Of a stretch of 64,000 nucleotides of DNA, positions 20,833 to 29,463 are shown piece by piece (position 1 is the stretch's first letter; each line of letters begins with the position of its first letter). The stretch covers positions 62,001 to 126,000 of the forward strand of contig NZ_JBFAJC010000018.1 in assembly GCF_040655075.1 (NCBI RefSeq). Direction: 5' to 3'. The notes beneath the pieces were generated by a model. It was not told the origin of the DNA. It searched no databases and was given only the letters and a program-made list of their open reading frames with translations. Origin of the DNA: Actinoallomurus sp040655075. GTDB taxonomy: Bacteria; Actinomycetota; Actinomycetes; Streptosporangiales; Streptosporangiaceae. Position numbers and translations under genes: made by a program.

Positions 20833-21810
20833 GTGAGCGCTGAGACGCTGACTCTTTCCAGGGCCATGAATGAGGGCCTTCGCAAGGCCATGGAGAACGA
20901 CCCGAAGGTCCTCATCATGGGTGAGGACGTCGGGAAGCTCGGTGGTGTGTTCCGGGTGACCGACGGCCTCCAGAAGGACTTCGGCGAGGCCCGCGTCATC
21001 GACACGCCGCTGGCCGAGTCCGGCATCGTCGGCACGGCCATCGGCCTCGCACTGCGCGGCTACCGGCCGGTGTGCGAGATCCAGTTCGATGGGTTCGTGT
21101 TCCCTGCGTTCAACCAGATCACCTCGCAGCTCGCCAAGATGCGGATGCGGTCGCTCGGCACGCTGGAGCTGCCGGTCGTCATCCGCATTCCGTGCGGTGG
21201 CGGCATCGGCGCCGTCGAGCACCACAGCGAGTCGCCGGAGGCGTACTTCACCCACACCGGCGGCCTGCGCGTCGTCGCGTGCTCGAACCCGGCCGACGCG
21301 TACACGATGATCCAGCAGGCCATCGAGTGCCCCGACCCGGTGATCTTCTTCGAGCCGAAGCGCCGCTACTGGGACAAGGCCTCCGTCGACCCCGATCTGT
21401 CCAAGGCCGTCCCGTTCGACAAGGCCGTCGTCGCGCGTCCGGGCGAGGACGTGACCGTGCTCGCCTACGGGCCGATGGTCAAGACCTCGCTGGAGGCCGC
21501 GCAGGCCGACGAGCAGCACTCGATCGAGGTCATCGACATCCGCTCACTCAACCCGCTCGACGAGCAGACGGTGCTGGAGTCCGTACGCCGGACCGGCCGG
21601 TGCGTCGTCGTGCACGAGGCGCCGGTGTTCAACGGGTACGGCGCCGAACTGGCCGCGCGGATCACCGAGAAGTGCTTCTACCACCTGGAGGCACCGGTGC
21701 TGCGAGTCGGCGGCTTCTCCACGCCGTACCCGCCGTCCCGTCTCGAGGACCACTACCTGCCCGACCTCGACCGCGTCCTGGACGCCGTCGACCGGACCTT
21801 CGCGTGGTGA
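20833..21810 (+). CDS. bkdB: 2-oxoacid dehydrogenase E1 component, beta subunit
   Basis: 325-residue partner of E1 alpha. Signature regions: LIMGEDVGKLGGVFRVTDGL, RVIDTPLAESGIVGTAIG, GGGIGAVEHHSESPEAYF and VVVHEAPVFNGYGAELAAR. It pairs with E1 alpha in the alpha2-beta2 tetramer. GTG 20833 follows GGAGGGGAG. Its TGA overlaps a possible GTG start of the E2 gene. Intact and of standard length. Confidence 0.9.
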   Translation: MSAETLTLSRAMNEGLRKAMENDPKVLIMGEDVGKLGGVFRVTDGLQKDFGEARVIDTPLAESGIVGTAIGLALRGYRPVCEIQFDGFVFPAFNQITSQLAKMRMRSLGTLELPVVIRIPCGGGIGAVEHHSESPEAYFTHTGGLRVVACSNPADAYTMIQQAIECPDPVIFFEPKRRYWDKASVDPDLSKAVPFDKAVVARPGEDVTVLAYGPMVKTSLEAAQADEQHSIEVIDIRSLNPLDEQTVLESVRRTGRCVVVHEAPVFNGYGAELAARITEKCFYHLEAPVLRVGGFSTPYPPSRLEDHYLPDLDRVLDAVDRTFAW

Positions 21811-21812
21811 GC

Positions 21813-23210
21813 ATGGGCGAGCTGAAGCAGTTCAAGCTGCCGGACGTCGGCGAGGGCCTGACCGAGGCCGACATCGTCAAGTGGCACGTGCGTCCGGGTG
21901 ACACCGTCGAGGTCAACCAGACGATCGTCGAGATCGAGACGGCCAAGGCCGTCGTCGAGCTGCCCTGCCCGTACGAGGGGACCGTCGCCGAGCTCCTCGT
22001 CGAGGAGGGCATGACGGTCGACGTCGGCGTGCCGATCATCTCGGTCGCCGTCGGCGGCGACGTTCCGGTCACCGGGACGCCCGCGGAGGAGACCGCGCCG
22101 GCCGAGGGTGCGCGGGAGCCGGGAATCGAGGGCAGCCCCGCCCCGGCGGTCGACCCCTCCGCCCCGGAGCAGAAGCGCGTCCCGGTGCTGGTCGGCTACG
22201 GCGTGAAGGCGGGATCCACCAAGCGCCGGCCGCGCAAGGCGGCGGCTGCCGGCCCGGTCGCGGCGGCATCCGCTCCCGCGAGTGCCGCCGTACTGGCGGA
22301 GCCCGCTGCTCCCGTGGCCACGCCTCGGCCCGCCGGGAGTCGCGTCGCGGTGCTGGCCAAGCCTCCGGTCCGCAAGATGGCCAAGGATCTGGGCGTCGAC
22401 CTGACCACGGTCACCGGCACCGGCCCGCAGGGGTCGATCACCCGGGACGACGTCCGGGGGGCCGCGGCGACGCCTGCTCCCGCGACGCCCGTACGGGCCG
22501 AAGGCGAGCGGCGCGAGGAGCGCATCCCCATCCGGGGCGTGCGCAAGCACACGGCGGCGGCCATGGTGCAGTCGGCGTTCACCGCGCCGCACGTCACCGA
22601 GTGGCTGCAGGTCGACGTCACCGAGACGATGAACGCCGTGAAGCGGCTGCGTGACCTGCCCGACTTCGAGGGCGTCAAGGTCTCGCCGCTGCTGCTCGCC
22701 GCCAAGGCGCTCCTGCTGGCGGTCCGGCGCAACCCGCTGATCAACTCGGCGTGGGACGAAGAGGCCCAGGAGATCGTGGTCAAGCACTACGTGCACCTGG
22801 GCATCGCCGCCGCGACCGAGCGCGGGCTGATCGTGCCGAAGGTCCGCGACGCGCACGACCTGTCGCTCCCGGACCTGGCGCGGGCGCTCGCCGACCTCGC
22901 CGCCACGGCGCGGGCCGGCAAGTCGACCCCGGCGGACCTGTCCGACGGCACCATCACGATCACCAACGTCGGTGTCTTCGGCATCGACGCGGGCACCCCG
23001 ATCCTGACGCCGGGCGAGTCGGCGATCCTCGCGTTCGGTCAGATCAGGGACATGCCCTGGGTGCACGAGGGCGAGATCAAGGTCCGCAAGGTCACGACGC
23101 TCGCGCTGTCGTTCGACCACCGCATCGTCGACGGCGAGCTCGGCTCCGCCGTCCTCCGCGAGGTCGGCGCCATGCTCGAGGACCCCATGCGCATGCTCGC
23201 CTGGGGCTGA
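21813..23210 (+). CDS. bkdC: 2-oxoacid dehydrogenase E2 component (dihydrolipoamide acyltransferase)
   Basis: 465 residues with the usual E2 order: one lipoyl domain (residues 1-78, lipoyl-lysine Lys45 in EIETAKAVVEL), an Ala/Pro-rich linker to about 170, an E3/E1-binding domain (PPVRKMAKDLGVDLTTVTGT), and the catalytic core with TITNVGVFG and the active-site DHRIVDG. It transfers the acyl group from lipoate to CoA. ATG 21813 is used; GTG 21807 would add two residues and overlap E1 beta as GTGA. No E3 is encoded nearby, so it must come from elsewhere. Confidence 0.92.
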   Translation: MGELKQFKLPDVGEGLTEADIVKWHVRPGDTVEVNQTIVEIETAKAVVELPCPYEGTVAELLVEEGMTVDVGVPIISVAVGGDVPVTGTPAEETAPAEGAREPGIEGSPAPAVDPSAPEQKRVPVLVGYGVKAGSTKRRPRKAAAAGPVAAASAPASAAVLAEPAAPVATPRPAGSRVAVLAKPPVRKMAKDLGVDLTTVTGTGPQGSITRDDVRGAAATPAPATPVRAEGERREERIPIRGVRKHTAAAMVQSAFTAPHVTEWLQVDVTETMNAVKRLRDLPDFEGVKVSPLLLAAKALLLAVRRNPLINSAWDEEAQEIVVKHYVHLGIAAATERGLIVPKVRDAHDLSLPDLARALADLAATARAGKSTPADLSDGTITITNVGVFGIDAGTPILTPGESAILAFGQIRDMPWVHEGEIKVRKVTTLALSFDHRIVDGELGSAVLREVGAMLEDPMRMLAWG

Positions 23211-23217
23211 AGCCACC

Positions 23218-23251
23218 GGGGTCTCCGGGCCGGCGCAGGCCCGGAGACCCC
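23218..23251 (+). terminator. intrinsic terminator of the E1/E2 operon
   Basis: Perfect 14-bp stem (23218-23231 / 23238-23251) with a six-base loop, eight bases after the E2 stop. Confidence 0.85.
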
Positions 23252-23292
23252 TCAACAGCCGCCGCCGCGCACAGACGATCACTTCCTCAAGC

Positions 23293-23320
23293 TGGGTACG
23301 TTAAGTACTTGACGTACCCA
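23293..23320. promoter_or_regulatory. 28-bp palindrome upstream of the SigE-type/FtsX-like operon
   Basis: TGGGTACGT-TAAGTACTTG-ACGTACCCA reads the same on both strands except for one pair (23302/23311). It lies 80 bp before the sigma start; TTGACG within its right half (23309) could serve as a -35 box. Most likely an operator for a dimeric regulator not encoded next door. Confidence 0.6.
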
Positions 23321-23399
23321 CAAGCGCACGTTCACTCGAAAGGCTGGGCTCCAGCGAGTCGGCCACGCAGCATTCCGGGCGCTGAGGCGTCTCTGGAAT

Positions 23400-23915
23400 G
23401 TGGACATCGAAATGATCTCTTCCGCGCGGGCGCCCGCCGACGTCGGCGAGCTGTACCGCGAACACGCCGTCGGGCTCATCCGGCTGGCCATGTTGATGGT
23501 CGGCGATGGGCCGACCGCCGAGGACGTGGTCCAGGACGCCTTCCTCGGGCTGCACGACCGATGGCAGTCCCTGCGCGACCCCGCCGCCGCGCTGACCTAT
23601 CTGCGGTCGGCCGTGCTGAACCGCTGTCGTTCCGTGCTGCGCCGCCGGGCCGTGGCGGGGCGGTTCCGGCAGCCGTACCAGCCGCCCGCGTGGTCGGCGG
23701 AGGACTGCGCGATGGAGGGGCAGGAGCGGCGCGCCGTACTGACCGCGATCGCACGGCTGTCCCGCCGCCAGCGTGAAGTCCTCGCCCTGCGTTTCTACTG
23801 CGACCTGCCCGAAGAAGAGATCGCCCGCACTCTGAAGATCAGCCGCGGCACCGTGTCGGCCACGACGTCCCGGGCCCTCGCCGCTCTCGCCAAGCTCCTG
23901 GAGGACGCCCGATGA
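23400..23915 (+). CDS. SigE-family ECF RNA polymerase sigma factor
   Basis: 171 residues. Region 2: LYREHAVGLIRLAMLMVGDGPTAEDVVQDAF; the short RRRAVAGRFR linker; region 4: LSRRQREVLALRFYCDLPEEEIARTL followed by the recognition helix ISRGTVSATTSRALAAL. This matches the actinobacterial SigE-type subgroup. GTG 23400 is used; an in-frame ATG at 23412 is possible. Its stop overlaps the next gene's ATG (ATGA), and that gene encodes a membrane protein, so the pair probably forms a sigma/anti-sigma-like unit. A large palindrome lies upstream. Confidence 0.88.
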   Translation: MDIEMISSARAPADVGELYREHAVGLIRLAMLMVGDGPTAEDVVQDAFLGLHDRWQSLRDPAAALTYLRSAVLNRCRSVLRRRAVAGRFRQPYQPPAWSAEDCAMEGQERRAVLTAIARLSRRQREVLALRFYCDLPEEEIARTLKISRGTVSATTSRALAALAKLLEDAR

Positions 23916-24484
23916 GCACGCTCGAAGACCGCGTACGGGACGCCTACTCCATGGCCGACGGCTGGGGACCGGCCGCGCCTCCGCCGCTGCGCCGCCGCTC
24001 CGCACGCCGTAACCGGCTGAGGTTCGCCGCTCCCCTGGCGGCTGCCGCCGGGATGACGGCGGTGGTGTTCCTGGCGGTCGGCCTTCCGCACCGGGTGCCG
24101 GACGAGACCGGTCCCCGCGGCACCGGTCCGCTCACGGCGCCGAGACCATCCGGGGAGGCCCAGGTCGCGATCTACCTCTGCTCCAAGATCTCCGCGAACC
24201 CTTCCTGCCATCGGCAGGAAGCCACCCGGGAGCAGCAGGACGCGATCGACGCCGCGCTGAAGAAGATTCCGCAGGTACGCCGCATCGAGTACATCACATC
24301 GGCGGAGGCGTACGCCGAGGCGAAGAAGCAGTTCGCGGGAACGAAGATCGGGGACACCATCCGCCCCGGCGATATCCCGACCTCATTCCGGGTGACCCTG
24401 CGTCGGCCCGCCGACGTACGGGCGGTGCTGGAGGCGTTGTCAGGTCGGCCGGGTCTGGATCAGATCGTGACCGGATCGCGCTGA
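23912..24484 (+). CDS. single-pass membrane protein with FtsX extracellular-type domain
   Basis: 190 residues: a cytoplasmic N-terminus of about 42 residues rich in Pro and Arg, one transmembrane helix (about 43-62, MTAVVFLAVGL), then an outer domain. The outer part (VAIYLCSKISANPSC, CHRQEATREQQDAIDAALKK, RIEYITSAEAYAEAK, IPTSFRVTLRRPADV) matches the extracellular domain of FtsX, including the two Cys. True FtsX has four helices and permease homology, which are missing here. It is coupled to a sigma gene, so it could be a surface sensor controlling that sigma factor (inference). Confidence 0.75.
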   Translation: MSTLEDRVRDAYSMADGWGPAAPPPLRRRSARRNRLRFAAPLAAAAGMTAVVFLAVGLPHRVPDETGPRGTGPLTAPRPSGEAQVAIYLCSKISANPSCHRQEATREQQDAIDAALKKIPQVRRIEYITSAEAYAEAKKQFAGTKIGDTIRPGDIPTSFRVTLRRPADVRAVLEALSGRPGLDQIVTGSR

Positions 24485-24495
24485 TCCTCGCCCGC

Positions 24496-24533
24496 GTGGG
24501 GTTCTCCCGGCCTCGGACGAGGGAGAACCCCAC
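24496..24533. terminator. bidirectional terminator
   Basis: 13-bp perfect stem (24496-24508 / 24521-24533), 12-base loop, followed by AATAG, between convergent genes. Confidence 0.85.
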
Positions 24534-24559
24534 AATAGGTACGACCAGGCGGCGAGGAC

Positions 24560-25075
24560 TTACCTCGTGTGCCAGATCTGCCGGTCGGGGACCGGGTAAC
24601 CCTGCGTCTGCACGATCACATTCGACCAGTTCTTGGTCCCCGCCTCCGCGATGAAGACATAGGGCTCTCTCGCACGGTGGATGTGCTCGATCGTCACGAC
24701 GCCGTCACCGGTGAAGGACCACTTCTGGTTGGCAGCGGTCTGCTTGCAGGTGTTCGTCACGACAGCGTCGCCGCTGTTCAGCTTCTTGTTCTTGCCGAGG
24801 TTGATGTCCAGGCACTTGCCGGTGGCGGCGTTGACGAGGTGGTTTCCCCACTTGACCTGGAAGGTGAGCTGCTTCCTCTTGGCCGTGGTGCTCGTATCGC
24901 ACTTCTTGATGTGCGCCTGGGCGTTCGCTGCCGTGCTGGTGATCACGATGCAGCTCCAGGACTCTTCGTTCAGAAAGTGGAAACTGCTCGCGGCGCTGGC
25001 CGGCGTGGCGGCCAGAGCGGGGACCAGCAGCGCGGTCGCGGCCGCCGCGACGGCAGCCATACTCCGTTTGCGCAT
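24560..25075 (-). CDS. secreted ricin-B-lectin-like protein
   Basis: 171 residues. A clear Sec signal (MRKRSMAAVAAAATALLVPA, cleavage near ASA) precedes one beta-trefoil-like domain. Supporting features are LVNAATGKCLDINLGKNKK, NTCKQTAANQKWSF (a QxW-type repeat) and paired cysteines. It probably binds carbohydrate outside the cell. Only one or two QxW repeats are recognisable, so the fold call is moderate. ATG 25075 follows AAAGGACG. First of three genes for exported proteins in a row on this strand; base composition is slightly lower in GC than the flanks. Confidence 0.65.
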   Translation of the reverse strand: MRKRSMAAVAAAATALLVPALAATPASAASSFHFLNEESWSCIVITSTAANAQAHIKKCDTSTTAKRKQLTFQVKWGNHLVNAATGKCLDINLGKNKKLNSGDAVVTNTCKQTAANQKWSFTGDGVVTIEHIHRAREPYVFIAEAGTKNWSNVIVQTQGYPVPDRQIWHTR

Positions 25076-25138
25076 AGCCCGTCCTTTCTCATCCGAGTTC
25101 ATAACCGTCCTTGCCCCTGGTGGTGGCTCGCGGACGGG

Positions 25139-25576
25139 TCAGCTCCGCCAGGGAGCGTTGACGTTGTAGACGCGCTTGCCGATCGTGATCGCGCCGAACG
25201 CCCGGTACCTACCGGTGATCGAATCCTTCACCGGTCCGACGTAGTACCTGGCGCTGCCCACCTTCGCGGGAGCCCTGCCCTTGAATTGGAGCCCGATCAT
25301 CATTTCGTGCTTCGAACGCGTGTACTTCCCGGCGGAACGCACGATCGCGCAGACATCTCGATGATTGGAATGCGGGTAGGACTTCACGTACGCATACACG
25401 TACGCGAAGGTGGTCTTGCCACTCTTGATGGCCGCCTTGTCCCGCGGCGTGGTGGACCAGCCCTTGCCGCACGAACCGTGGTCCGCAGCGTCGGCCGGGG
25501 CCGCGGTGACCGCGGCGAAACCGGCGAGTGACAGGGTGGCGACCGCCGATACGGCCAGCCTTCGACGAATGCCCAT
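25139..25576 (-). CDS. small secreted protein of unknown function
   Basis: 145 residues with a Sec signal (MGIRRRLAVSAVATLSLAGF, cleavage near ADAADHG). The mature part has two Cys (GSCGKGW and DVCAIV) that could pair, a conserved-looking AYVYAYVKSYPHSNHRDVC and a C-terminal YYVGPVKD. No family is recognised with certainty. ATG 25576 follows GAGAGAAC. It lies between a lectin-like gene and a polysaccharide hydrolase, so it may act at the cell surface. Confidence 0.6.
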   Translation of the reverse strand: MGIRRRLAVSAVATLSLAGFAAVTAAPADAADHGSCGKGWSTTPRDKAAIKSGKTTFAYVYAYVKSYPHSNHRDVCAIVRSAGKYTRSKHEMMIGLQFKGRAPAKVGSARYYVGPVKDSITGRYRAFGAITIGKRVYNVNAPWRS

Positions 25577-25681
25577 CTCTTTGTTCTCTCGCTCGGGCCA
25601 TAATGCGGCTAACCGGTATGAGCGGAGCGAGCTTAGCGATCGGCTCTTTTCCGAGATAGACCGTCGGCGATAATTGGACCA

Positions 25682-25707
25682 CCGGTCCCAAACACGACCG
25701 GGACCGG
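25682..25707 (-). terminator. hairpin after the GH114-like gene
   Basis: 8-bp stem CCGGTCCC / GGGACCGG with a ten-base loop, downstream of the stop at 25759 on the minus strand. Confidence 0.5.
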
Positions 25708-25758
25708 GGGCCCTACCGTCGGATCACCACGCGCCCGGGCGTCCCTGAGCGCCGCAGG

Positions 25759-26595
25759 TCAGGAGCAGGTCTGACGCTTGGCGGTGAGGTCGAGGGTCTT
25801 GCGGATGGAGCTGAGCCGCAGACGCTTGGACTCGGGGCAGAACTTGCTCAGCGGCAGGTTGTACTCGGCGTGGAAGACGGGCTTGCCGGCCTTGATGAAC
25901 GGCTTGAGATCCGAGCACTCCTTGTACTCCGCGCACTGCTCGTTCACCGCGAAGTCGAAGTCCTTGACCAGGGACGGGATCTGGTCGAGGTCGTTCTTCA
26001 GCCCGACCGCCAGGCCCTTCTGGTGGGCGACGCGCGCGAGCATCCGGTTGAACGCCAGTTGGTGCTTCGCGGTCAGCGGGAAGCCCGACTTGTTCTGGTA
26101 GGCGTCGACGTTGTCCGGCTCGACACCGTCGAACCCCTTGGCCTTGCACTGATCCAGGCGCGCGGCCCAGATGTGCTGCAGTACGTCGATCCTGCGGATG
26201 TCGACCCAGCGTTCATTCGGCCACCCGTCGAGCTTCTTGCCGAGGATGGACTTGGGGAATTTGTTGTAGTCGGGCCGCCCTTTCTCCGCCGAGCCGATGC
26301 TCACGTAGCAGATGACCTTGCGGCCCTTCTTGTGCAGCGCGGTCACGGTGGACTTGGGCGTCTCGAACATGTCGACGTCGAAGACGCTCGCGTTGACCGA
26401 CGTGTCGATCTTGCCACTGAGCTGCCACTGCCAGCTCACACCGACCTTCGGCCGCCACCAGGAGGTCGCCTGGGCCGTCGCCGACGACGCGCCGTGCGCG
26501 GCCACGTCCTTGGCCCCCGTGCCCGTGCTGCTGCAACCGGCGAGCGACAGGGCGACCAGGGTGAACAACACGTACCGATGACGCATCCGTGACAT
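25759..26595 (-). CDS. lipoprotein endo-alpha-1,4-polygalactosaminidase-like (GH114-type) hydrolase
   Basis: 278 residues. The N-terminus is a lipoprotein signal with lipobox SLAGC (Cys21). The mature domain fits the GH114 TIM barrel: WQWQLSGKIDTSVNASVFDVDMFET, KVICYVSIGSAEKGRPD, FDGVEPDNVDAYQNKSGF and GLKNDLDQ. The acidic DGVEPDNVD segment holds the presumed catalytic acid. Such enzymes cut galactosamine-containing polysaccharides of fungal or bacterial matrices. ATG 26595 is used; GTG or ATG further in would cut the signal. Confidence 0.85.
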   Translation of the reverse strand: MSRMRHRYVLFTLVALSLAGCSSTGTGAKDVAAHGASSATAQATSWWRPKVGVSWQWQLSGKIDTSVNASVFDVDMFETPKSTVTALHKKGRKVICYVSIGSAEKGRPDYNKFPKSILGKKLDGWPNERWVDIRRIDVLQHIWAARLDQCKAKGFDGVEPDNVDAYQNKSGFPLTAKHQLAFNRMLARVAHQKGLAVGLKNDLDQIPSLVKDFDFAVNEQCAEYKECSDLKPFIKAGKPVFHAEYNLPLSKFCPESKRLRLSSIRKTLDLTAKRQTCS

Positions 26596-26799
26596 AAGCG
26601 ATCAAGCTACCCGGCCCCCGCCCGGCCGTCAGGCGTTCAGCGAAGGGGGGCCGAACCCTCCTCTACAACCCCGACGACGGCGGCCTCATCGACGCGTCCC
26701 GAATTTTCGCGAACAGGCAGACACAGGCAGCGCTCTAGACAATACTCCTCGTAGTCGTCCTGATACGCTGAGCGAGGAGAACTCGAGGATGGTGGAGCC

Positions 26800-27372
26800 A
26801 TGGCCATGCCGCAGCCGATCGAGGAAGAAGAGCCCCCCACGATCGAAGAGATCTGGGAGTGGACACCGTCGTACCCGGGCTTCCAAGTCGAGATCATCGA
26901 CGGGAGTCTCGTCGTGAGCGCCCGCGGGAACTTCCGGCACGCCCGGATCAACTACTTCCTGCACACGGCCTTTCACGACGTCGCTCTGGAGAAGGGCTGG
27001 TACCTCTGCCACGAGCTCACCATTCACCTGGAGAGCAACCGCGACCGGATCGAGCCCGATCTGGTGATCGTGCCGCCGGATCCGCCGATGTTCGGGGACA
27101 GCGAGGTGTTCGGGCGCGGCGTCCTGCTCGTCGCCGAGGTCACGTCGCGCGGCAACGCCGTGCGCGACCGGTTCGCCAAGCCGCGTAACTGCGCGCTGAG
27201 TGGTGTCCCGCTCTACCTGCTCATCGACCCGGTCGACGAGCCGACCGCGATCACGTTGTTCAGCGAGCCGAGCGACGACGGATACCGCACGATCGATCGG
27301 GTGGTCGCCGGCGAGAAGCTGCGTCTCCCGGAGCCGTTCGACCTCACTCTCGACACGGCTTCACTGCGGTGA
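26800..27372 (+). CDS. Uma2-family endonuclease-like protein
   Basis: 190-residue DUF820/Uma2 protein with the PD-(D/E)XK-like core: FQVEIIDGSLVVS (Glu), RIEPDLVIVPPD (Asp) and LLVAEVTSRGN in place of E-x-K, then RFAKPRNCALSGVPLYLLIDP. The usual YxxxGIPxYWLVD here reads CALSGVPLYLLID. These genes occur in many copies in actinomycetes, with no proven role. ATG 26800 follows GGTGGAG. A hairpin follows the stop. Confidence 0.85.
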   Translation: MAMPQPIEEEEPPTIEEIWEWTPSYPGFQVEIIDGSLVVSARGNFRHARINYFLHTAFHDVALEKGWYLCHELTIHLESNRDRIEPDLVIVPPDPPMFGDSEVFGRGVLLVAEVTSRGNAVRDRFAKPRNCALSGVPLYLLIDPVDEPTAITLFSEPSDDGYRTIDRVVAGEKLRLPEPFDLTLDTASLR

Positions 27373-27373
27373 G

Positions 27374-27413
27374 GAAACCGGCCCCACCCCTGTGCGGGCG
27401 GGACCGGTCTCGG
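27374..27413 (+). terminator. imperfect hairpin between convergent genes
   Basis: GAAACCGGCCCC pairs imperfectly with GGACCGGTCTC; sits between the Uma2 and hydrolase genes. Confidence 0.4.
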
Positions 27414-27418
27414 ATTGA

Positions 27419-28189
27419 TCAGGAGAGGAAGGACGCGAGGGGCGGGGCCAAGACGTCCCAGGAGACGTTGTGGTCCTGGCCGTCGAGGGTCGTGTGCCGG
27501 CCGGACGGCAGGGCGTCCAGCAGGGCGACGGCGGCGGCCGGAGCCCACGCGCCGGTCTCGGAGCCGGTCAGGACCAGAGTCGGGATCCCAACCTCTGTGA
27601 GGCCGGCCGGGAGACCGCCGTCGCCGACGATGGCGGCGTCATGGGCGAGGGTCGGGGCGATGGCCTCCATGGACGCCCACATCGGGGCCTGACGCATCTG
27701 GTCGATCACGACGGGTGGCATGCCGACGAAGCGCATGAACAGCGCCATGGCGTCACCACGACGGTCTTCGGCCAGGCAGGTCGTCAGCTCGGTGACGTAC
27801 GCGCGGGCGCGCCGGGGTGCGTCGGCGTCGAGCTGGAACGGCGGCTCCCACAGGGCGAGCCGAGTGACCGGCAGGCCCGCGGCCGCGGCGCGCAACGCCA
27901 GGATCGCGCCGGAGGAGTTGCCGAACACGGCCGCGGAGTCGCCGGCCTCCGCGATCAGCGCGGCGAGGTCCTCGATCTCGCGCTCGACCGCGTACGGCGG
28001 GGTGTCTCCGCTGTCGCCGCGGCCTCGCCGGTCGTAGTTGAGGACCGTGTGTCCGGCCGACAGCAGTTCGGCCAGCGGCGAGTGGACGCCGCGGGTGCAG
28101 GACGCGCCGCTCACCAGGATGATCGGGCTCCCCGATCCCAACTGGTCGAAGGCGATCGCGGTGCCGTCGGCGGATTGTGTGACGTTCAT
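27419..28189 (-). CDS. alpha/beta hydrolase
   Basis: 256-residue alpha/beta hydrolase. The oxyanion region is ILVSGASCTRG, NYDRRGRGDSG is the classical strand 4 turn, nucleophile Ser92 is in FGNSSGA, and the catalytic His is in DGQDHNVSW near the end. No lid domain is obvious. Substrate unknown; the sequence resembles esterases and epoxide-hydrolase-like proteins of soil actinomycetes. ATG 28189. It shares its strand with the ECF42 sigma gene 53 bp upstream, so it may belong to that regulon. Confidence 0.85.
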   Translation of the reverse strand: MNVTQSADGTAIAFDQLGSGSPIILVSGASCTRGVHSPLAELLSAGHTVLNYDRRGRGDSGDTPPYAVEREIEDLAALIAEAGDSAAVFGNSSGAILALRAAAAGLPVTRLALWEPPFQLDADAPRRARAYVTELTTCLAEDRRGDAMALFMRFVGMPPVVIDQMRQAPMWASMEAIAPTLAHDAAIVGDGGLPAGLTEVGIPTLVLTGSETGAWAPAAAVALLDALPSGRHTTLDGQDHNVSWDVLAPPLASFLS

Positions 28190-28242
28190 GGTCTCGGCCT
28201 TTCCGGTGTTCCGATCTCACGCCACCTACGAACGGCCTCGCG

Positions 28243-29463
28243 TCAGAGGGACAGCCCACCGGCGGAGATCTCGGCGAATCTCCGCTCCAGGTAGCGGCGC
28301 TCCGGCCCGGTGGGTGCCAGGGCCAGGGCCGACCGGTAGGCGCGGGCGGCCTCGGGAAGGCGTCCCTGACGGCGCAGGAGGTCGGCCTGAGCGGCGGGCA
28401 GCAGGTGATGGTCGGGCAGATCGGACTCCAGGGCCGCGAGAAGGGCCAGTCCCCGCCCCGGGTCGACCATCCCCACGGCGATCGCCCGGTTCAGCCGGAC
28501 GATCGCGGATGGGACGAGCGCCTCGAGACGGCGGTAGAGGGCCGCGATCTCAGCCCACGGGGTCTCTTCGAAGGAGGGTGCGGTCGCGTGGCACGCGGCG
28601 ATCGCGGCCTGGATCTGGTACGGCCCCACGCGCCCGTGGCGCAGCGCCTGGTCGAGCACTGCCGTGCCCTCAACGATCCGCTCGTGCTGCCACTGGGAAC
28701 GGTCCTGTTCCTCCAGCGGCACCAGTTCGTCGCCGTCGAGCCGGGCCGGGCGCCGGGCGTCATGAAGCACCATCAGCGCCAGCAGGCCGGCGGCCTCCGG
28801 CTCCTCCGGCATCAGCCGGACGAGCAGGCGGCCCAGCCGGATCGCCTCGTCCGAGAGGCCCTGCCGGATCAGTGCGTCACCGCCGCTGGCCGCGTACCCC
28901 TCGTTGAAGAGCAGGTAGAGGACGCCCAGCACGGAGTCGAGCCGTTCGGGCAGCAGTTCCGGGGACGGTATCTGGAACGGGATCCCCACGTCACGGATCC
29001 TGCCTTTGGCCCGGGTGAGCCGCTTGGACATGGTGCCCTCCGAGACCAGGAAGGCCCGGGCGATCTCGGCCGTGGTCAGGCCGGCCAGGGTGCGTAGCGT
29101 GAGCGCGACCCGGGCCTCGAACGGCAGTGCGGGATGGCAGCACGTGAACATGAGCCGCAGCCGGTCGTCTGGGAATGCATCCGCCGTAGGCACGGCGGGA
29201 TGCGCGGCCAGTTCGCGCATCTTGGCGACGCCCACAGCGGCCCGGCGGAGCCGGTCGATCGCCTTGTTGCGCGCGGTCGTGGTGAGCCACGCGCCCGGCC
29301 TCGGCGGGATCCCCTCCGTCGGCCACCGCTGGATCGCCTGGGTGAAGGCGTCCTGCGCGCAGTCCTCGGCCAGGTCCCAGTCGCCGGTCAGCCGGATGAG
29401 CGTCGCGACGACCTGGCCCCATTCCTCCCGGAACAGGCCCGCGATCGTCGACTCGACGTTCAC
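28243..29463 (-). CDS. ECF42-type RNA polymerase sigma factor with TPR-like C-terminal extension
   Basis: 406 residues. Sigma regions 2 and 4 fill residues 1-170: EEWGQVVATLIRLTGDWDLAEDCAQDAF and TLAGLTTAEIARAFLVSEGTMSKRLTRAK. A 230-residue helical extension follows, with FNEGYAASGGD and repeats near AARAYRSALALAPTGPERRYLERR. This layout and the coupled DGPF gene upstream define the ECF42 group, which has no classical anti-sigma factor. GTG 29463 overlaps the upstream stop as GTGA. Likely regulates its own operon or the adjoining hydrolase. Confidence 0.9.
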   Translation of the reverse strand: MNVESTIAGLFREEWGQVVATLIRLTGDWDLAEDCAQDAFTQAIQRWPTEGIPPRPGAWLTTTARNKAIDRLRRAAVGVAKMRELAAHPAVPTADAFPDDRLRLMFTCCHPALPFEARVALTLRTLAGLTTAEIARAFLVSEGTMSKRLTRAKGRIRDVGIPFQIPSPELLPERLDSVLGVLYLLFNEGYAASGGDALIRQGLSDEAIRLGRLLVRLMPEEPEAAGLLALMVLHDARRPARLDGDELVPLEEQDRSQWQHERIVEGTAVLDQALRHGRVGPYQIQAAIAACHATAPSFEETPWAEIAALYRRLEALVPSAIVRLNRAIAVGMVDPGRGLALLAALESDLPDHHLLPAAQADLLRRQGRLPEAARAYRSALALAPTGPERRYLERRFAEISAGGLSL

